Source: Candidatus Thorarchaeota archaeon
GTDB taxonomy: Archaea; Asgardarchaeota; Thorarchaeia; Thorarchaeales; Thorarchaeaceae
Assembly (NCBI GenBank): GCA_003345545.1
Contig: PRDH01000026.1
Span: 86,944-150,943 of the forward strand
Reading direction: 5' to 3'
Length of the DNA stretch: 64,000 nt
Both the position numbers and the translations under genes were made by a program. The notes beneath the pieces were generated by a model that saw only the letters and a program-made list of their open reading frames with translations, was not told where the DNA came from and did no database searches. Shown here piece after piece: positions 25,834 through 34,523 of this stretch; within the stretch, counting starts at the first letter, position 1; each line of letters starts with the position of its first letter.

Positions 25834-26499
25834 TTGATGCTTCAGTCGATTTGGGACCAATTAGATGAGATATTTGGGCCGATTCTTCATCCGATATTTG
25901 ATCCGGTTTTCGCAGCGTTGCAGGACGCTTCTCTGAGATCAATGCTTCTTTCAGCAATCATTTGGTCATTCCTCGTTATTGGAGGGTTAGTCTTCTTAGT
26001 CTACGAGGGCCGTGTCTTTGTAGGTTTTGTCACCGGTTCTAAGATTGCGCCTCTTCCACCTGCAGTATCTTCAAAGAGCACTAGCAAAACAAGGACGCAG
26101 TCAGAGTCAGCAAGACTCCGTAAGACGAGCGCTGAGAAATCTAAGCAGGAGGGGCAGGAGCGTGAGAGCAAGGTTCAGGCGAGCGGTGTGAGAGTCAGTG
26201 CAAAGATGAAGAAAAGCAGAGAGGCCGTCTTGCTGACTGTCACGGTGCATAATGGAAGTGACTCGAAGATTGACATGGTTGTGGTAGACATCGATCTTCC
26301 CGCCGGAGTAGACGCCGCTATTGGATCCTTCAGAATGCAGCGCCTTGGGTCTATTCTCGCAGGACAATCCGAATCCAAGGAATTTCTCCTAAACGTTCGA
26401 GGGGGCGACCTGAGTCAGATCGGGGGTTATGTGGAGTTTCTTGGGGCATCATATGAAGTGTCAAAAATCCCCCTTCCAGCAATTGAGGTGGGAACCTAA
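25834..26499 (+). CDS. Membrane-anchored protein with basic linker and beta-domain
   Basis: The 221-residue protein has an N-terminal part with one strong membrane helix (about residues 41-62, AIIWSFLVIGGLVFLVYEG), a Ser/Lys/Arg-rich linker (about 80-115) and a C-terminal beta-sandwich-like domain (LLTVTVHNGSDSKIDMVVVDIDLPAGV) of the kind found in NPCBM/COG1470-like or adaptin-appendage-like folds. The beta-domain is probably cytoplasmic, given the basic linker. TTG 25834 (GGAG 8 bases upstream) or ATG 25837 may be the start. It is coupled by a TAATG overlap to the ICMT-like gene. Confidence 0.65.
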   Translation: MMLQSIWDQLDEIFGPILHPIFDPVFAALQDASLRSMLLSAIIWSFLVIGGLVFLVYEGRVFVGFVTGSKIAPLPPAVSSKSTSKTRTQSESARLRKTSAEKSKQEGQERESKVQASGVRVSAKMKKSREAVLLTVTVHNGSDSKIDMVVVDIDLPAGVDAAIGSFRMQRLGSILAGQSESKEFLLNVRGGDLSQIGGYVEFLGASYEVSKIPLPAIEVGT

Positions 26500-27014
26500 T
26501 GAGTAGCCAGAATGAGGACCGTGTCCCTGAGAACAACTTCATTCCAGCCATACTTGGTTTCATCAACTTCGGAATTCTGCTCGCAATAGCAATGCCGCTC
26601 ATGAGCTATAGCACAGGACTCTGGGACTTCACTTTTGTGGCTGCTGGAGTCTATTTTGAACTGAAGTTCATCCGGTGTCTCAGCAGAGCGCATGAGCAGC
26701 CTCTGACCCGAGTGAGTCCACGCAACCGTAACTCCATTCCGAAAGAGGGCATCTATGCAAGAATCAGGCATCCAGTCGCCGCGGGAGCCATCTATCTGAA
26801 TATTGCCTTGTTGTTCTTCTTCAGGTCATTGTACTTGATTCCAATCGTACCCGTCTTTGGAGCCATGTGGTATCTCTATGCTAAATACGATGAAGACATC
26901 ATGCTCGAACGATTCGGCGATGAGTACAGGGAGTACATGCGTGGTACGAGCATGTTTCGCGGGGCGGGTTTTGATCAGCAGCGCCTTGCGTCTTCAGGTT
27001 ACGACATGTACTAG
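26499..27014 (+). CDS. ICMT/PEMT-like integral membrane methyltransferase (copy 2)
   Basis: The 171-residue protein has hydrophobic segments near 13-35, 42-55 and 88-125. The C-terminal half has EGIYARIRHPVAAGAIYLN followed by YDEDIMLERFGDEYREYMRGTSMF, the RHP and E...FGxEYxxY elements of the isoprenylcysteine methyltransferase / PEMT group. ATG 26499 overlaps the previous stop, so it is co-translated with the membrane-anchored protein. The substrate is unknown; a lipid or small isoprenoid is likely. Confidence 0.78.
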   Translation: MSSQNEDRVPENNFIPAILGFINFGILLAIAMPLMSYSTGLWDFTFVAAGVYFELKFIRCLSRAHEQPLTRVSPRNRNSIPKEGIYARIRHPVAAGAIYLNIALLFFFRSLYLIPIVPVFGAMWYLYAKYDEDIMLERFGDEYREYMRGTSMFRGAGFDQQRLASSGYDMY

Positions 27015-27070
27015 TGAGCAGGACTAGGCCTATTCTGTTCGGTCTCAGCGCATGCTTCGATTGATACTCA

Positions 27071-28585
27071 CTAGAACCCGAATAATTCCGAGTACTTACT
27101 TTCTAGGTATTTTAGATACGGTGCCGCTGTCATCTCCTTCCCGGACACATGCCTAATGAGCTCTGCTGGGTCGTACAGTGATGCATAGTGGTGCACATTC
27201 TTGGCTAGCCACTCGATTGCTGGTCTTAGATTTCCGTGCCCTATTTCAGAAAGCCATTTGGGTTCCTCTTTGCCTATCCTCTCAAGCAACATACCGTCGT
27301 AGACGTTCCCTAGCGCGTAACTCGGGAAGTACCCGTAATATCCATTTGCCCAGTGAATGTCCTGCAAGACTCCTCTTGTGTCATCAGGGACATTCACGCC
27401 CAGATACTCATCATAGCGTTCATTCCAGATCTGAGGTAGTTCTGAAACCGTAATCCTGTCTGAGAATAAGTCCCTCTCTATTTCGAAACGAATGATAATG
27501 TGAAGCGAGTATGTCACTTCGTCAGCTTCGATACGTATCAGTGAGGGTCTTACTGTGTTTACCGCCTTGGCAAAGTCGTTCAGAGATACACCAGAGTAGA
27601 TACCGCCTGCAAGCTCATTGAGTTTCGGATAGTAGAACTGAATGAACTCATGGGATCGCCCAATCATATTCTCTATGAACCTGGACTGTGACTCGTGGAT
27701 ACCGTAAGAGGCAGCCTCACCAATCATCTGATACATCCATTCCTTGTTCAGATTCTGCTCATAGAGCGCGTGTCCGCCCTCATGCAAGATTGCGTAGATC
27801 ATCGATGCGACGTTATCCTCATGGTACTTGACAGTGATTCTAACATCGTCATAGTATCCTATCGTAAAAGGATGCTCTACCTCATCTATTCGACCGCCTG
27901 CACTCTCAGAGACTGTGTCATAGCCAATCACCTTGGTGAGGTCTGTTGCTATCTTGCGTTGAGTTTCCGTTGGCACAACTTTGTTCAGGAATGAAGCGTC
28001 AACATCGCGAGATGCATCAGCGCACTTCTTCACCAGAGGGACAAGTCGCTTTCGAAGGGTCGCAAAGAGCTGATATGTCCTTGCGGATGTGATGCCTCTC
28101 TCGTACTCGTCAAGCATTGAGTCGTAGAGTATGGGTATTCCACGAACCTCGCCAATGATTTCGGAACGCTTTCTACTCAGGTCCACCATTTTCTGAAGTT
28201 CTGGCAGGAACATTCTCCAGTTATTCGATGCCTTTGCTTTCTTCCAGACCTCAACGCTAATGGCTCGTTGCTTTGCCAGCTGACCAACTAAACCTTCGGG
28301 TATCTTTGTAAGAGCATCGTAGTTTCTACGAAAGAGGTACACGTTTCGATTCTGCTCTTCGCTGAGAGAACTTGCATTGTCCTCGGCCATGTCGAGAAAC
28401 TTGCCTATTTTGGAATCAGTGGTCATTCTATGAATGACCTGACGGACCAGCCCAAGTTGTTCGCTGCGAAGCATGAGACCTCTCGGCGGCATGTATGTTT
28501 CAAGGTCCCATGATATCACTGAATAGACAGTGTCAAGCAGCTTCAATTCCTTACAGATTCCGGAGAGTTTCTCATAGGCTTCCAT
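27071..28585 (-). CDS. Metallocarboxypeptidase, peptidase family M32
   Basis: From ATG 28585 the protein has 504 residues, the usual M32 size. The zinc motif HEGGH is at residues 268-272, with the M32 wording YAILHEGGHALYEQN, and GIHESQSRFIENMIGRS follows with the third ligand Glu. The N-terminal SWDLETYMPPRG is also typical. It removes C-terminal residues from peptides in the cytoplasm, which fits peptide fermentation. The longest frame opens at ATG 28618, but ATG 28585 has GAGGGTG 6 bases upstream. Confidence 0.92.
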   Translation of the reverse strand: MEAYEKLSGICKELKLLDTVYSVISWDLETYMPPRGLMLRSEQLGLVRQVIHRMTTDSKIGKFLDMAEDNASSLSEEQNRNVYLFRRNYDALTKIPEGLVGQLAKQRAISVEVWKKAKASNNWRMFLPELQKMVDLSRKRSEIIGEVRGIPILYDSMLDEYERGITSARTYQLFATLRKRLVPLVKKCADASRDVDASFLNKVVPTETQRKIATDLTKVIGYDTVSESAGGRIDEVEHPFTIGYYDDVRITVKYHEDNVASMIYAILHEGGHALYEQNLNKEWMYQMIGEAASYGIHESQSRFIENMIGRSHEFIQFYYPKLNELAGGIYSGVSLNDFAKAVNTVRPSLIRIEADEVTYSLHIIIRFEIERDLFSDRITVSELPQIWNERYDEYLGVNVPDDTRGVLQDIHWANGYYGYFPSYALGNVYDGMLLERIGKEEPKWLSEIGHGNLRPAIEWLAKNVHHYASLYDPAELIRHVSGKEMTAAPYLKYLESKYSELFGF

Positions 28586-28629
28586 TTTGAACACCCTCGT
28601 ATAGTACAGATTTTTCATATCTACAGCAG

Positions 28630-29571
28630 TTATGTTTCTTCCGCATTCTGCGGCGCTGTTAATGCGTGCTGCTTCACAGGGTAGTTTATGAGTACGATGC
28701 CAATCACAATCAAGATTAGACCTGCACCGAATGTCCAGTATATAGCGTCCTCGGGCATGATGAAAGCAGAAAGCGTGACGCCAAATACAGGCACGAGGTT
28801 GATGAAGCCTCCAGCTCTGGTCACTCCTAGCTCTTTGATACTCATGAAATAGAAGAGGAAACCAACCACGGTAACGAAGACGCCCAAGTAAACAATATTC
28901 GCCCAGAAGATTGGCTCGAGTCTTGCTGGATGGACCCAGAACTGCTCATTGAATGCCCCTAGACCGAACAAAAGAGACCCAATAATAGCGCCCCCAGTGT
29001 TCACTTCAAGTGGAGTTAAGGTCTTCATTGCCTCTTTACCAATCGATGAATAGAAACCCCAAGTGAAAATGGCACCAAGGATGAACAGGTTACCTATGAG
29101 ATGCTGCATGTTGAACTCTATGAAGGCTTGGACACCTACAACGAACACTACTCCTATGAACGCCAGAACAAACCCTGAGTATTGCCACTTTCTGGCCAGT
29201 CGCTCATGATGGACTACATGCGCGACCATGCTGACTGCTGCAGGGTTGATGCCTGCAATGATCGAGCCCTGTGCCGCCGTCGTGAAATTCATCCCAGTCA
29301 GGAAGAAAACACCATAACCGAAGATGCCCGTAAGTCCAACAAGGAAGAGGACTCTGAGATTCTCTCTTCGGAAGATGCGTATAGGTTTAGGCCCTGCGAT
29401 AAGCAGTACGACCACGAAAAAGAGACTTGCGGTGAAGAATCTCAGAAAACCCACTGTCATGGTCATCCCAGGAGCTATATTGACTATGATTTTCGCTGAG
29501 ACCCAGCTACCTCCCCAGAAAGCCATGGTGATGGCAAGCATTGTATAGTATCTGTAGGGGCTGGCTGACAT
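28630..29571 (-). CDS. EamA/DMT-family transporter
   Basis: The 313-residue protein has ten hydrophobic segments in two EamA halves (FWGGSWVSAKIIV near the start; GAIFTWGFYSSIGKEAM at the second half). The group exports or imports amino acids and metabolites. The open frame runs 88 codons further upstream, but that part is low-complexity, antisense to the thioredoxin gene, and not family-like. ATG 29571 has GGAG 7 bases upstream. It may form one transcript with the M32 peptidase, 44 bases downstream. Confidence 0.85.
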   Translation of the reverse strand: MSASPYRYYTMLAITMAFWGGSWVSAKIIVNIAPGMTMTVGFLRFFTASLFFVVVLLIAGPKPIRIFRRENLRVLFLVGLTGIFGYGVFFLTGMNFTTAAQGSIIAGINPAAVSMVAHVVHHERLARKWQYSGFVLAFIGVVFVVGVQAFIEFNMQHLIGNLFILGAIFTWGFYSSIGKEAMKTLTPLEVNTGGAIIGSLLFGLGAFNEQFWVHPARLEPIFWANIVYLGVFVTVVGFLFYFMSIKELGVTRAGGFINLVPVFGVTLSAFIMPEDAIYWTFGAGLILIVIGIVLINYPVKQHALTAPQNAEET

Positions 29572-29737
29572 TCGTGTTCTCCGCCTTTGCCTTCCACGTC
29601 CCTTTTGTCGGGGATATAAAGAGCTTCGAAGAGGTAACAGCCAGGCGACCAATATGCTGCCCCTCGTACGAGGTCGACCTTTCCAAAAACTCATATACGG
29701 TCGTGCAACAATCGTACACATCCGCTGGGGTGACGTC

Positions 29738-30184
29738 ATGCTTAGTGATGATGAGCTAGAAGAGATTCGACGCAGAAAAATGCAGCTTATGATTGAGCGT
29801 GCGCAGAAACCGAAAGTAGATGAGCCAATGGCCAACGGGCTCGTGAATCAACTGTATGACCACAATTTCTGGCAGACAATCTCCCAGACCAAGACGACCT
29901 TCGTTGAGTTTTTCGGAGAATGGTGCAGCCCGTGCAAGGTTCTAGCTCCCATTTTCGCTGAGCTAGCAAAAGACTACAAAGGTAAGGTCTATTTTGCCAG
30001 AGTCGATATTGACAGGAATCGCATGACAGTCACCCAATTTGGCGTGCAGTCAGTTCCAATGGTGATTGTCTTCAAGAATCAGAAGGTCGTTGGAGCGCTT
30101 CCGGGTCTACGAAGCTATGTTGAATATGAGATGGCGATTAACCAAGTACTGGGCACGGGACGGGACGAGAGTAGTTATGTGTAA
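29738..30184 (+). CDS. Thioredoxin with N-terminal helical extension
   Basis: The 148-residue protein opens with a charged helix, DDELEEIRRRKMQLMIERAQ, seen in a group of archaeal thioredoxins, then a standard thioredoxin domain: FVEFFGEWCSPCKVLAPIF with a full CSPC pair (about residues 64-67) and the cis-Pro segment VQSVPMVIVFKN. It is the only thioredoxin in the window with both active-site Cys, so it is the best substrate candidate for the thioredoxin reductases. ATG 29738 has GGGGTGA 4 bases upstream. A 7-bp hairpin follows the stop. Confidence 0.9.
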   Translation: MLSDDELEEIRRRKMQLMIERAQKPKVDEPMANGLVNQLYDHNFWQTISQTKTTFVEFFGEWCSPCKVLAPIFAELAKDYKGKVYFARVDIDRNRMTVTQFGVQSVPMVIVFKNQKVVGALPGLRSYVEYEMAINQVLGTGRDESSYV

Positions 30185-30516
30185 TAGAGGATATTGAGAT
30201 AGTGACCCAGAACAGGGTCACATATTGAACCTCAAGCTCTTGTACCGCGAGAGCCAGCTGCAAGCACTGAATGAGAGAAAGCTAAGTGGATTGTGATCTT
30301 CAATGCGAGATGATTCATGTGTCTCGTTCTGGGCCGGGGTTAGTGACCTAACCACGCAAGAAATGAAACACAATGATTGAATAAAAGGAGTCGCTTCGTA
30401 GCAACAAAGGCGGGCCAATTGAATCGCAACAACTACCATAGATGTTTCCTGAACATGCTTATTACTTGGAAAGTACAATGCACTCTCAATCTCTTCTTGT
30501 GGAGGTATCTGCAACC
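30185..30516. other. Gene-free interval with two short hairpins
   Basis: About 330 bases without a supported gene. GTGACCC-AGAACA-GGGTCAC (30202-30221) lies 17 bases after the thioredoxin stop and may end or stabilise that mRNA; there is no T-run. GGTTAG-TGAC-CTAACC (30338-30353) is a second perfect 6-bp stem. The rest shows nothing I can name. Confidence 0.45.
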
Positions 30517-30702
30517 ATGGGAGTCTTACGGAAATTAGGCATAGCGCTAGCAGCCTATGTCGTACTCGGAACTATCTTCTCTTTACTTCTGCTGATAGGT
30601 CTGTACAGTGTCAGTACTCACTTCATCATCTACATACTCTACCTGTTCTTTCAACCAGTATTTTTCGTCATCAATGTGGTTTATTACACATTGATCTTCT
30701 GA
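30517..30702 (+). CDS. Small two-helix membrane protein (61 aa)
   Basis: From ATG 30517, with GGAGGT 10 bases upstream, a 61-residue and nearly all-hydrophobic protein: helix 1 about residues 8-30, helix 2 about 35-58. A longer frame from 30442 adds 25 polar residues but lacks a ribosome site. No family is recognised and the neighbours give no clue to its role. Confidence 0.55.
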   Translation: MGVLRKLGIALAAYVVLGTIFSLLLLIGLYSVSTHFIIYILYLFFQPVFFVINVVYYTLIF

Positions 30703-30873
30703 TTCAGCTAATCGTTCAGATCGGGGAAACTGGGAGGTTCAGATGGGTCCGGGCTGCACCCCATTGCGAAGCGAACTCTTGCGGTTACGATAGAAAAGCA
30801 ACTGGGACTACGGTCACAGGAATGGCGCAAATACGCAATAGAAGCGGTTGGTCTCTTTCCAGAATTGATGAAT

Positions 30874-31749
30874 CTATTCTCTTAAGCAGTCCAGTGTCGT
30901 CATGCTTCGCAACTTGCCCTGTATGAAGGCAACAGGCATTGCTTTTGCATTGGTGGCATACCCGATATTCCCTCCAGCATCAGCTACGATGACGCCAGCC
31001 TCGCTTCCTGTTTTCTTCTGAAACATCTCGATTCCTTTTCGCGCTGCACTCATTGGATCTGTACCCTCTTCGACATATAGTGTCACCATCCTGCATAGCA
31101 CGACCCGCATGATGTGTTCTCCATAACCGGTTGCTGTCGCGCCGCAAAGGCTGTTCGCGTATGCACCCGAACCCATTACGGGTGAGTCACCTATTCTTCC
31201 GGGTCTCTTCTTGCTTATGCCTCCAGTCGATGATGTCACTGCGATTCTTCCTTTAGAATCAACAACGATGCAGCCGATTGTATCAGCGCCCTCTGCAGCG
31301 CCTAGGGGCCCTATTGCCCCTCCTTCCTCCTCTCTTCTATAGCCCTGCGCAATCATCTCGTCATAGACTCTCTTAGCATTGGGTCCGGCAAAGAATTTGT
31401 GCTCCGTCTTCTCCATGATGTACCGTGCAAGCGATATTGGATTTTGGATGCCGGTTATGGCGGCGACCGATCCGAAATCAAGTCTACTGCCATCGATTAT
31501 CATCGCATCAAGTTCAATGATGCCGTCTTGATTCGGTCTTGCTCCTTTCCCGGCATTGAGCTCTCCACAGTTCTCCATGAACAATGTACATGCTTCTGCG
31601 GCATCCAATACAGAGCTACTCTTCTTAAGAACCCGAAAACCGACGCGGGCTGCTTCTGCAACATATTTGACTCCGATGGGAATTCTCTCGTCTTTCCAGT
31701 CTCCTGCGCCTCCATGAGCGACGATTAACGGTAGCAATGCTCGTAACAC
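30874..31749 (-). CDS. Isoaspartyl peptidase / L-asparaginase, Ntn-hydrolase family (copy 2)
   Basis: The 291-residue paralogue of the gene at 12576 has IVAHGGAGDW at the N-terminus, ADTIGCIVVDSKGRIAVTSSTGGISKKRPGRIGDSPVMGSGAYAN in the middle with the nucleophile Thr in DTIG (about residue 157), and TGYGEHIMR later. It is closer to the canonical plant-type family (full GGISKKRPGRIGDSP) than copy 1, whose loop reads SGWPGKLVGRVGDSP. The start is GTG 31749, with AAGGT 8 bases upstream. Confidence 0.9.
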   Translation of the reverse strand: MLRALLPLIVAHGGAGDWKDERIPIGVKYVAEAARVGFRVLKKSSSVLDAAEACTLFMENCGELNAGKGARPNQDGIIELDAMIIDGSRLDFGSVAAITGIQNPISLARYIMEKTEHKFFAGPNAKRVYDEMIAQGYRREEEGGAIGPLGAAEGADTIGCIVVDSKGRIAVTSSTGGISKKRPGRIGDSPVMGSGAYANSLCGATATGYGEHIMRVVLCRMVTLYVEEGTDPMSAARKGIEMFQKKTGSEAGVIVADAGGNIGYATNAKAMPVAFIQGKLRSMTTLDCLRE

Positions 31750-31954
31750 CTGAATATACCTTGCTTTGACTCAGAGATAATAATATCCCTTGGACAGCAT
31801 CCAAAAAGAAAAGACATCCGGCCTTGGGATTGGAGTCGGAGAACCAACGCTCATTTTAGAGTTGTTGGCGTGTATCATGCTCTGTGTCAGAGGAAACCGC
31901 TTATCAATCGCGTCTTAAATGATGCCTTTGACATTCCTACATCTTCGGTTGAGA

Positions 31955-32446
31955 TCAAAATGCTATTCCTGGACCAGCATCGGGGTGACCCGGGCTCAGT
32001 GCGTTCAGGAATGAGTTGTATTCATGTTCACATTGAGGTAGTAAATTCCCCGAAGCAGTGACTGCTATATGAACTGGATACTCACCACTTGCTGTGAGGG
32101 CATACTCAACTTTGTTTGGCTTCAGGAAGAAATAGCCATAGCTTATTGGCATACACGTAAAGGCTCCTACTAGGATTACGATTACGGCGAATAAGACACC
32201 TGCTGGACCCATGTAGGCCGCAAACGTAATAGCCGCGACTATACCAAGGAGCATTGTAGCACAAAGCCCAACGCATCCGTAGACACAGTATTTGGTATCC
32301 TGCTTCGACTTAATGACCTTCACATGCCTGTCATCTATCTTTTCCAAGTAGTAGTCTAAGGCTTCGGCTGTTGTGAGCCAGGTATTGACCCTCCGCTTGA
32401 CCTCTTCGAGGCCTGCATTCGCTATATCAAATCGCGTCGTAGACAT
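31955..32446 (-). CDS. Two-helix membrane protein of unknown function
   Basis: The 163-residue protein has a helical cytoplasmic N-terminal part (VKRRVNTWLTTAEALDYYLEKIDD), two adjoining hydrophobic segments (about residues 54-78 and 82-108) and a short C-terminal beta-like tail. No family is recognised. ATG 32446 has GAGGGG 7 bases upstream, so the frame is probably translated. Confidence 0.5.
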   Translation of the reverse strand: MSTTRFDIANAGLEEVKRRVNTWLTTAEALDYYLEKIDDRHVKVIKSKQDTKYCVYGCVGLCATMLLGIVAAITFAAYMGPAGVLFAVIVILVGAFTCMPISYGYFFLKPNKVEYALTASGEYPVHIAVTASGNLLPQCEHEYNSFLNALSPGHPDAGPGIAF

Positions 32447-32530
32447 TAGAAGTCCCCTCAGACAACGACGAATGTAGCAGGACTCTTCATCGTATTAGCA
32501 CTTTCGGTTCATCAAGAAAAAGAAAGAGAG

Positions 32531-32547
32531 GAGGGGCAAGGCCCCTC
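32531..32547 (-). terminator. Hairpin terminator after the 32569-33003 gene
   Basis: GAGGGGC-CTT-GCCCCTC on the minus strand is followed by CTCTCTTTCTTTTTC. The perfect 7-bp stem begins 22 bases after the stop. The pyrimidine-rich tail resembles that of the terminators at 54369 and 60219. Confidence 0.65.
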
Positions 32548-32568
32548 TAGCAAACTGTTTACTGGACT

Positions 32569-33003
32569 CTACCAGCCGCCTACGCCCTCGAAGGCCGCCT
32601 TGACTCCGCCGGAGTTGAGGTAGAAGATGATAATGAGGTCGATTACTATCGCTGGCAAAGCGGCTATTAGCAAGACCATGATGACGAGTGGGCCAAGCAA
32701 TACACCAAGCAGCCCACCAAGGTAAAATATCATGGCGAGGACCATGATGAGACTAATGATGTACCATATTAGCGAAACCTTTCGAGCCCATGGGATGAGC
32801 TTCCACATCGCCACAGCCAGAATCAAACCCAGAATACCTGCAATGGCACTCCATGCCATGTCAAAATAAGTGTACGAAGTGACTATACCATACAGGTTGA
32901 ATATTCCACCTAAGAACATGAGAATAGCCAAGATGGTAATTCCTAGAGGCCTAGACCTCGAGGACGCAGAAGATCCAGAAGTAGGTGTCGGTATTTCAGC
33001 CAT
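32569..33003 (-). CDS. Four-helix membrane protein
   Basis: The 144-residue protein has a Ser/Pro-rich polar N-terminus (to about 22), then four hydrophobic segments with WKLIPWARKVSLIWYI between helices 2 and 3, the same design as the protein at 2680-3135 (DUF2127-like). Strong expression signals: GGAGG 8 bases before the ATG, a textbook TATA box and a clean terminator. Function unknown. Confidence 0.6.
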   Translation of the reverse strand: MAEIPTPTSGSSASSRSRPLGITILAILMFLGGIFNLYGIVTSYTYFDMAWSAIAGILGLILAVAMWKLIPWARKVSLIWYIISLIMVLAMIFYLGGLLGVLLGPLVIMVLLIAALPAIVIDLIIIFYLNSGGVKAAFEGVGGW

Positions 33004-33052
33004 TTATTTACCCTCCTTAAGCCAAAGGATGAAACAGAGTTATCGTAACGGT

Positions 33053-33063
33053 CTTATATAAAT
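33053..33063 (-). promoter_or_regulatory. TATA box for the four-helix membrane protein gene
   Basis: The minus-strand element ATTTATATAAG lies ~50 bases before ATG 33003. Transcription would begin near 33028, giving a ~25-base leader with GGAGG. Confidence 0.6.
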
Positions 33064-33234
33064 GCTGTCTGTGTACGCTAATTGGGCGCGAAATCAATGC
33101 TCTAAGTCCAATCTCCTATGAAGGGTCATTTTGTTCCCTCGAATTGAGGTAATGATTCATCAATCATATCTGATATTCTGACTGTCGATGGGTCGAATCT
33201 CAACCATGATAGACAATTCGTCACCTTTATAGCG

Positions 33235-33244
33235 CTTATAAAAG
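33235..33244 (+). promoter_or_regulatory. tbp: TATA box for the tandem TBP genes
   Basis: CTTATAAAAG is a near-consensus archaeal TATA element. A start of transcription ~25 bases downstream (around 33265) would leave ~20 bases before the proposed ATT start at 33289, with GGGAG inside the leader. TBP may thus control its own genes. Confidence 0.65.
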
Positions 33245-33288
33245 GGAGTTCTGTATCATCTGATTCACTATGAAAGGGAGAGATTCAT

Positions 33289-33897
33289 ATTACACGCCCA
33301 TTGCCCCATACGAGAATTGAGAACGTTGTCGCATCTGTTGTTGTGAACCAACCATTCGACCTGGACGAAATAGCAGCTACTATGCCCAACGTTGAGTTTG
33401 ATCCAGAACAATTCCCCGGCCTAGTCTACCGGCTCAAGAAACCAAAGACCGCTACGCTTGTCTTCAGAACAGGCAAGATGGTCTGTACTGGCGCTAAGAG
33501 CGAGAAAGATGCAAGACGGGCAGTGCACCGAATTGTTCAGAATCTTAAGGATGCTGGAATCGAGGTCACAGGCAAGCCGATTATCACTGTGCAAAACATA
33601 GTGGCAAGTGCGAGCCTAGGTGCTGAACTGAATCTCGAACTAGCAGCCATGAAGCTTGAGAATACCATGTACGAGCCTGAGCAGTTCCCAGGACTGATAT
33701 ACAGGATGAAGGATCCCAAGGTCGTCATACTTCTCTTCGGCTCAGGCAAGCTCGTCATTACAGGCGCGAAATTCGAGGACCAAATCGATGAGGCAGCTCT
33801 CAAGGCCAGAGATCGCCTCTTCGAGCTCGGAGTGATTAGGATTCCAGAGGGTGAAGATTGGGGTCAAGTCGAAGAAGCAGACGAAGACAATTGGTAG
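33289..33897 (+). CDS. tbp: TATA-box-binding protein, copy 1 (probable ATT start)
   Basis: The protein has two TBP half-repeats: IENVVASVVVNQPFDLDEIA... with FPGLVYRLKKPKTATLVFRTGKMVCTGAK, then VQNIVASASLGAELNLELAA... with FPGLIYRMKDPKVVILLFGSGKLVITGAK. A short acidic tail EEADEDNW follows. The first standard codon is TTG 33301, 20 bases after the Shine-Dalgarno motif. ATT 33289 lies 8 bases after GGGAG, and starting there gives 202 residues, exactly the length of copy 2, with the N-terminal residues aligning one to one (P at 4 and 6, TRI at 8-10). General initiation factor that bends TATA DNA with TFB. Confidence 0.9.
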   Translation: MTRPLPHTRIENVVASVVVNQPFDLDEIAATMPNVEFDPEQFPGLVYRLKKPKTATLVFRTGKMVCTGAKSEKDARRAVHRIVQNLKDAGIEVTGKPIITVQNIVASASLGAELNLELAAMKLENTMYEPEQFPGLIYRMKDPKVVILLFGSGKLVITGAKFEDQIDEAALKARDRLFELGVIRIPEGEDWGQVEEADEDNW

Positions 33898-33914
33898 ACA
33901 TAGGAGACCGTACT

Positions 33915-34523
33915 ATGCCCCAACCAACACCGACGACTAGAATCGAAAACGTTGTTGCATCTGTTGTTTTCAATCAGTCATTCGACCTGGATGAAATAGC
34001 GGCGACGATGCCAAATGTGGAGTTCGACCCAGAACGATTCCCAGGGCTCGTATACAGATTGAAGTCTCCCAAGACTGCAACCTTAGTATTCAATACCGGC
34101 AAGATGGTATGCACGGGTGCCAAGTCCGAGAAGGAAGCAAGGAGAGCAGTTCATAAAATCGTGAAGCTTGTCAATGAAGCTGGAATCAACATGTCTCGGA
34201 AACCGATAATCACTGTCCAGAATATTGTTGCCAGTGCGAATCTCGGAGCAGAGTTGAACCTTGAGCTTGCAGCGATGAAGCTTGAAAACACTCTCTACGA
34301 ACCGGAGCAATTCCCAGGACTGATCTATAGAATGCGAGACCCGAAAGTTGTCATTCTCCTCTTCGGGTCTGGTAAGCTGGTAATCACAGGAGCAAAGTTT
34401 GAGCCCCAGATTCAAGAGGCCGCTGAGAAAGCTTTTGATCGGCTGTTGGAGTTGGGCGTTGTAAGAATTCCTGAAGGTGAACACTGGGGACAAGCAGAAT
34501 CTGATGAAGATGAGAATTGGTGA
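33915..34523 (+). CDS. tbp: TATA-box-binding protein, copy 2
   Basis: The 202-residue protein is collinear with copy 1, with FPGLVYRLKSPKTATLVFNTGKMVCTGAK and FPGLIYRMRDPKVVILLFGSGKLVITGAK and an acidic tail ESDEDENW. The DNA-facing Val/Phe wording is intact in both halves. ATG 33915 has GGAGA 7 bases upstream. It lies 17 bases behind copy 1, so they are co-transcribed and come from a tandem duplication; the silent third positions differ widely, so the duplication is not recent. Whether the copies serve different promoters is unknown. Confidence 0.95.
   Translation: MPQPTPTTRIENVVASVVFNQSFDLDEIAATMPNVEFDPERFPGLVYRLKSPKTATLVFNTGKMVCTGAKSEKEARRAVHKIVKLVNEAGINMSRKPIITVQNIVASANLGAELNLELAAMKLENTLYEPEQFPGLIYRMRDPKVVILLFGSGKLVITGAKFEPQIQEAAEKAFDRLLELGVVRIPEGEHWGQAESDEDENW

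Noticed and set aside
29572..29835. 88-codon upstream extension of the EamA transporter
   Set aside because: Low-complexity, antisense to the thioredoxin gene, and a good ribosome site precedes ATG 29571.
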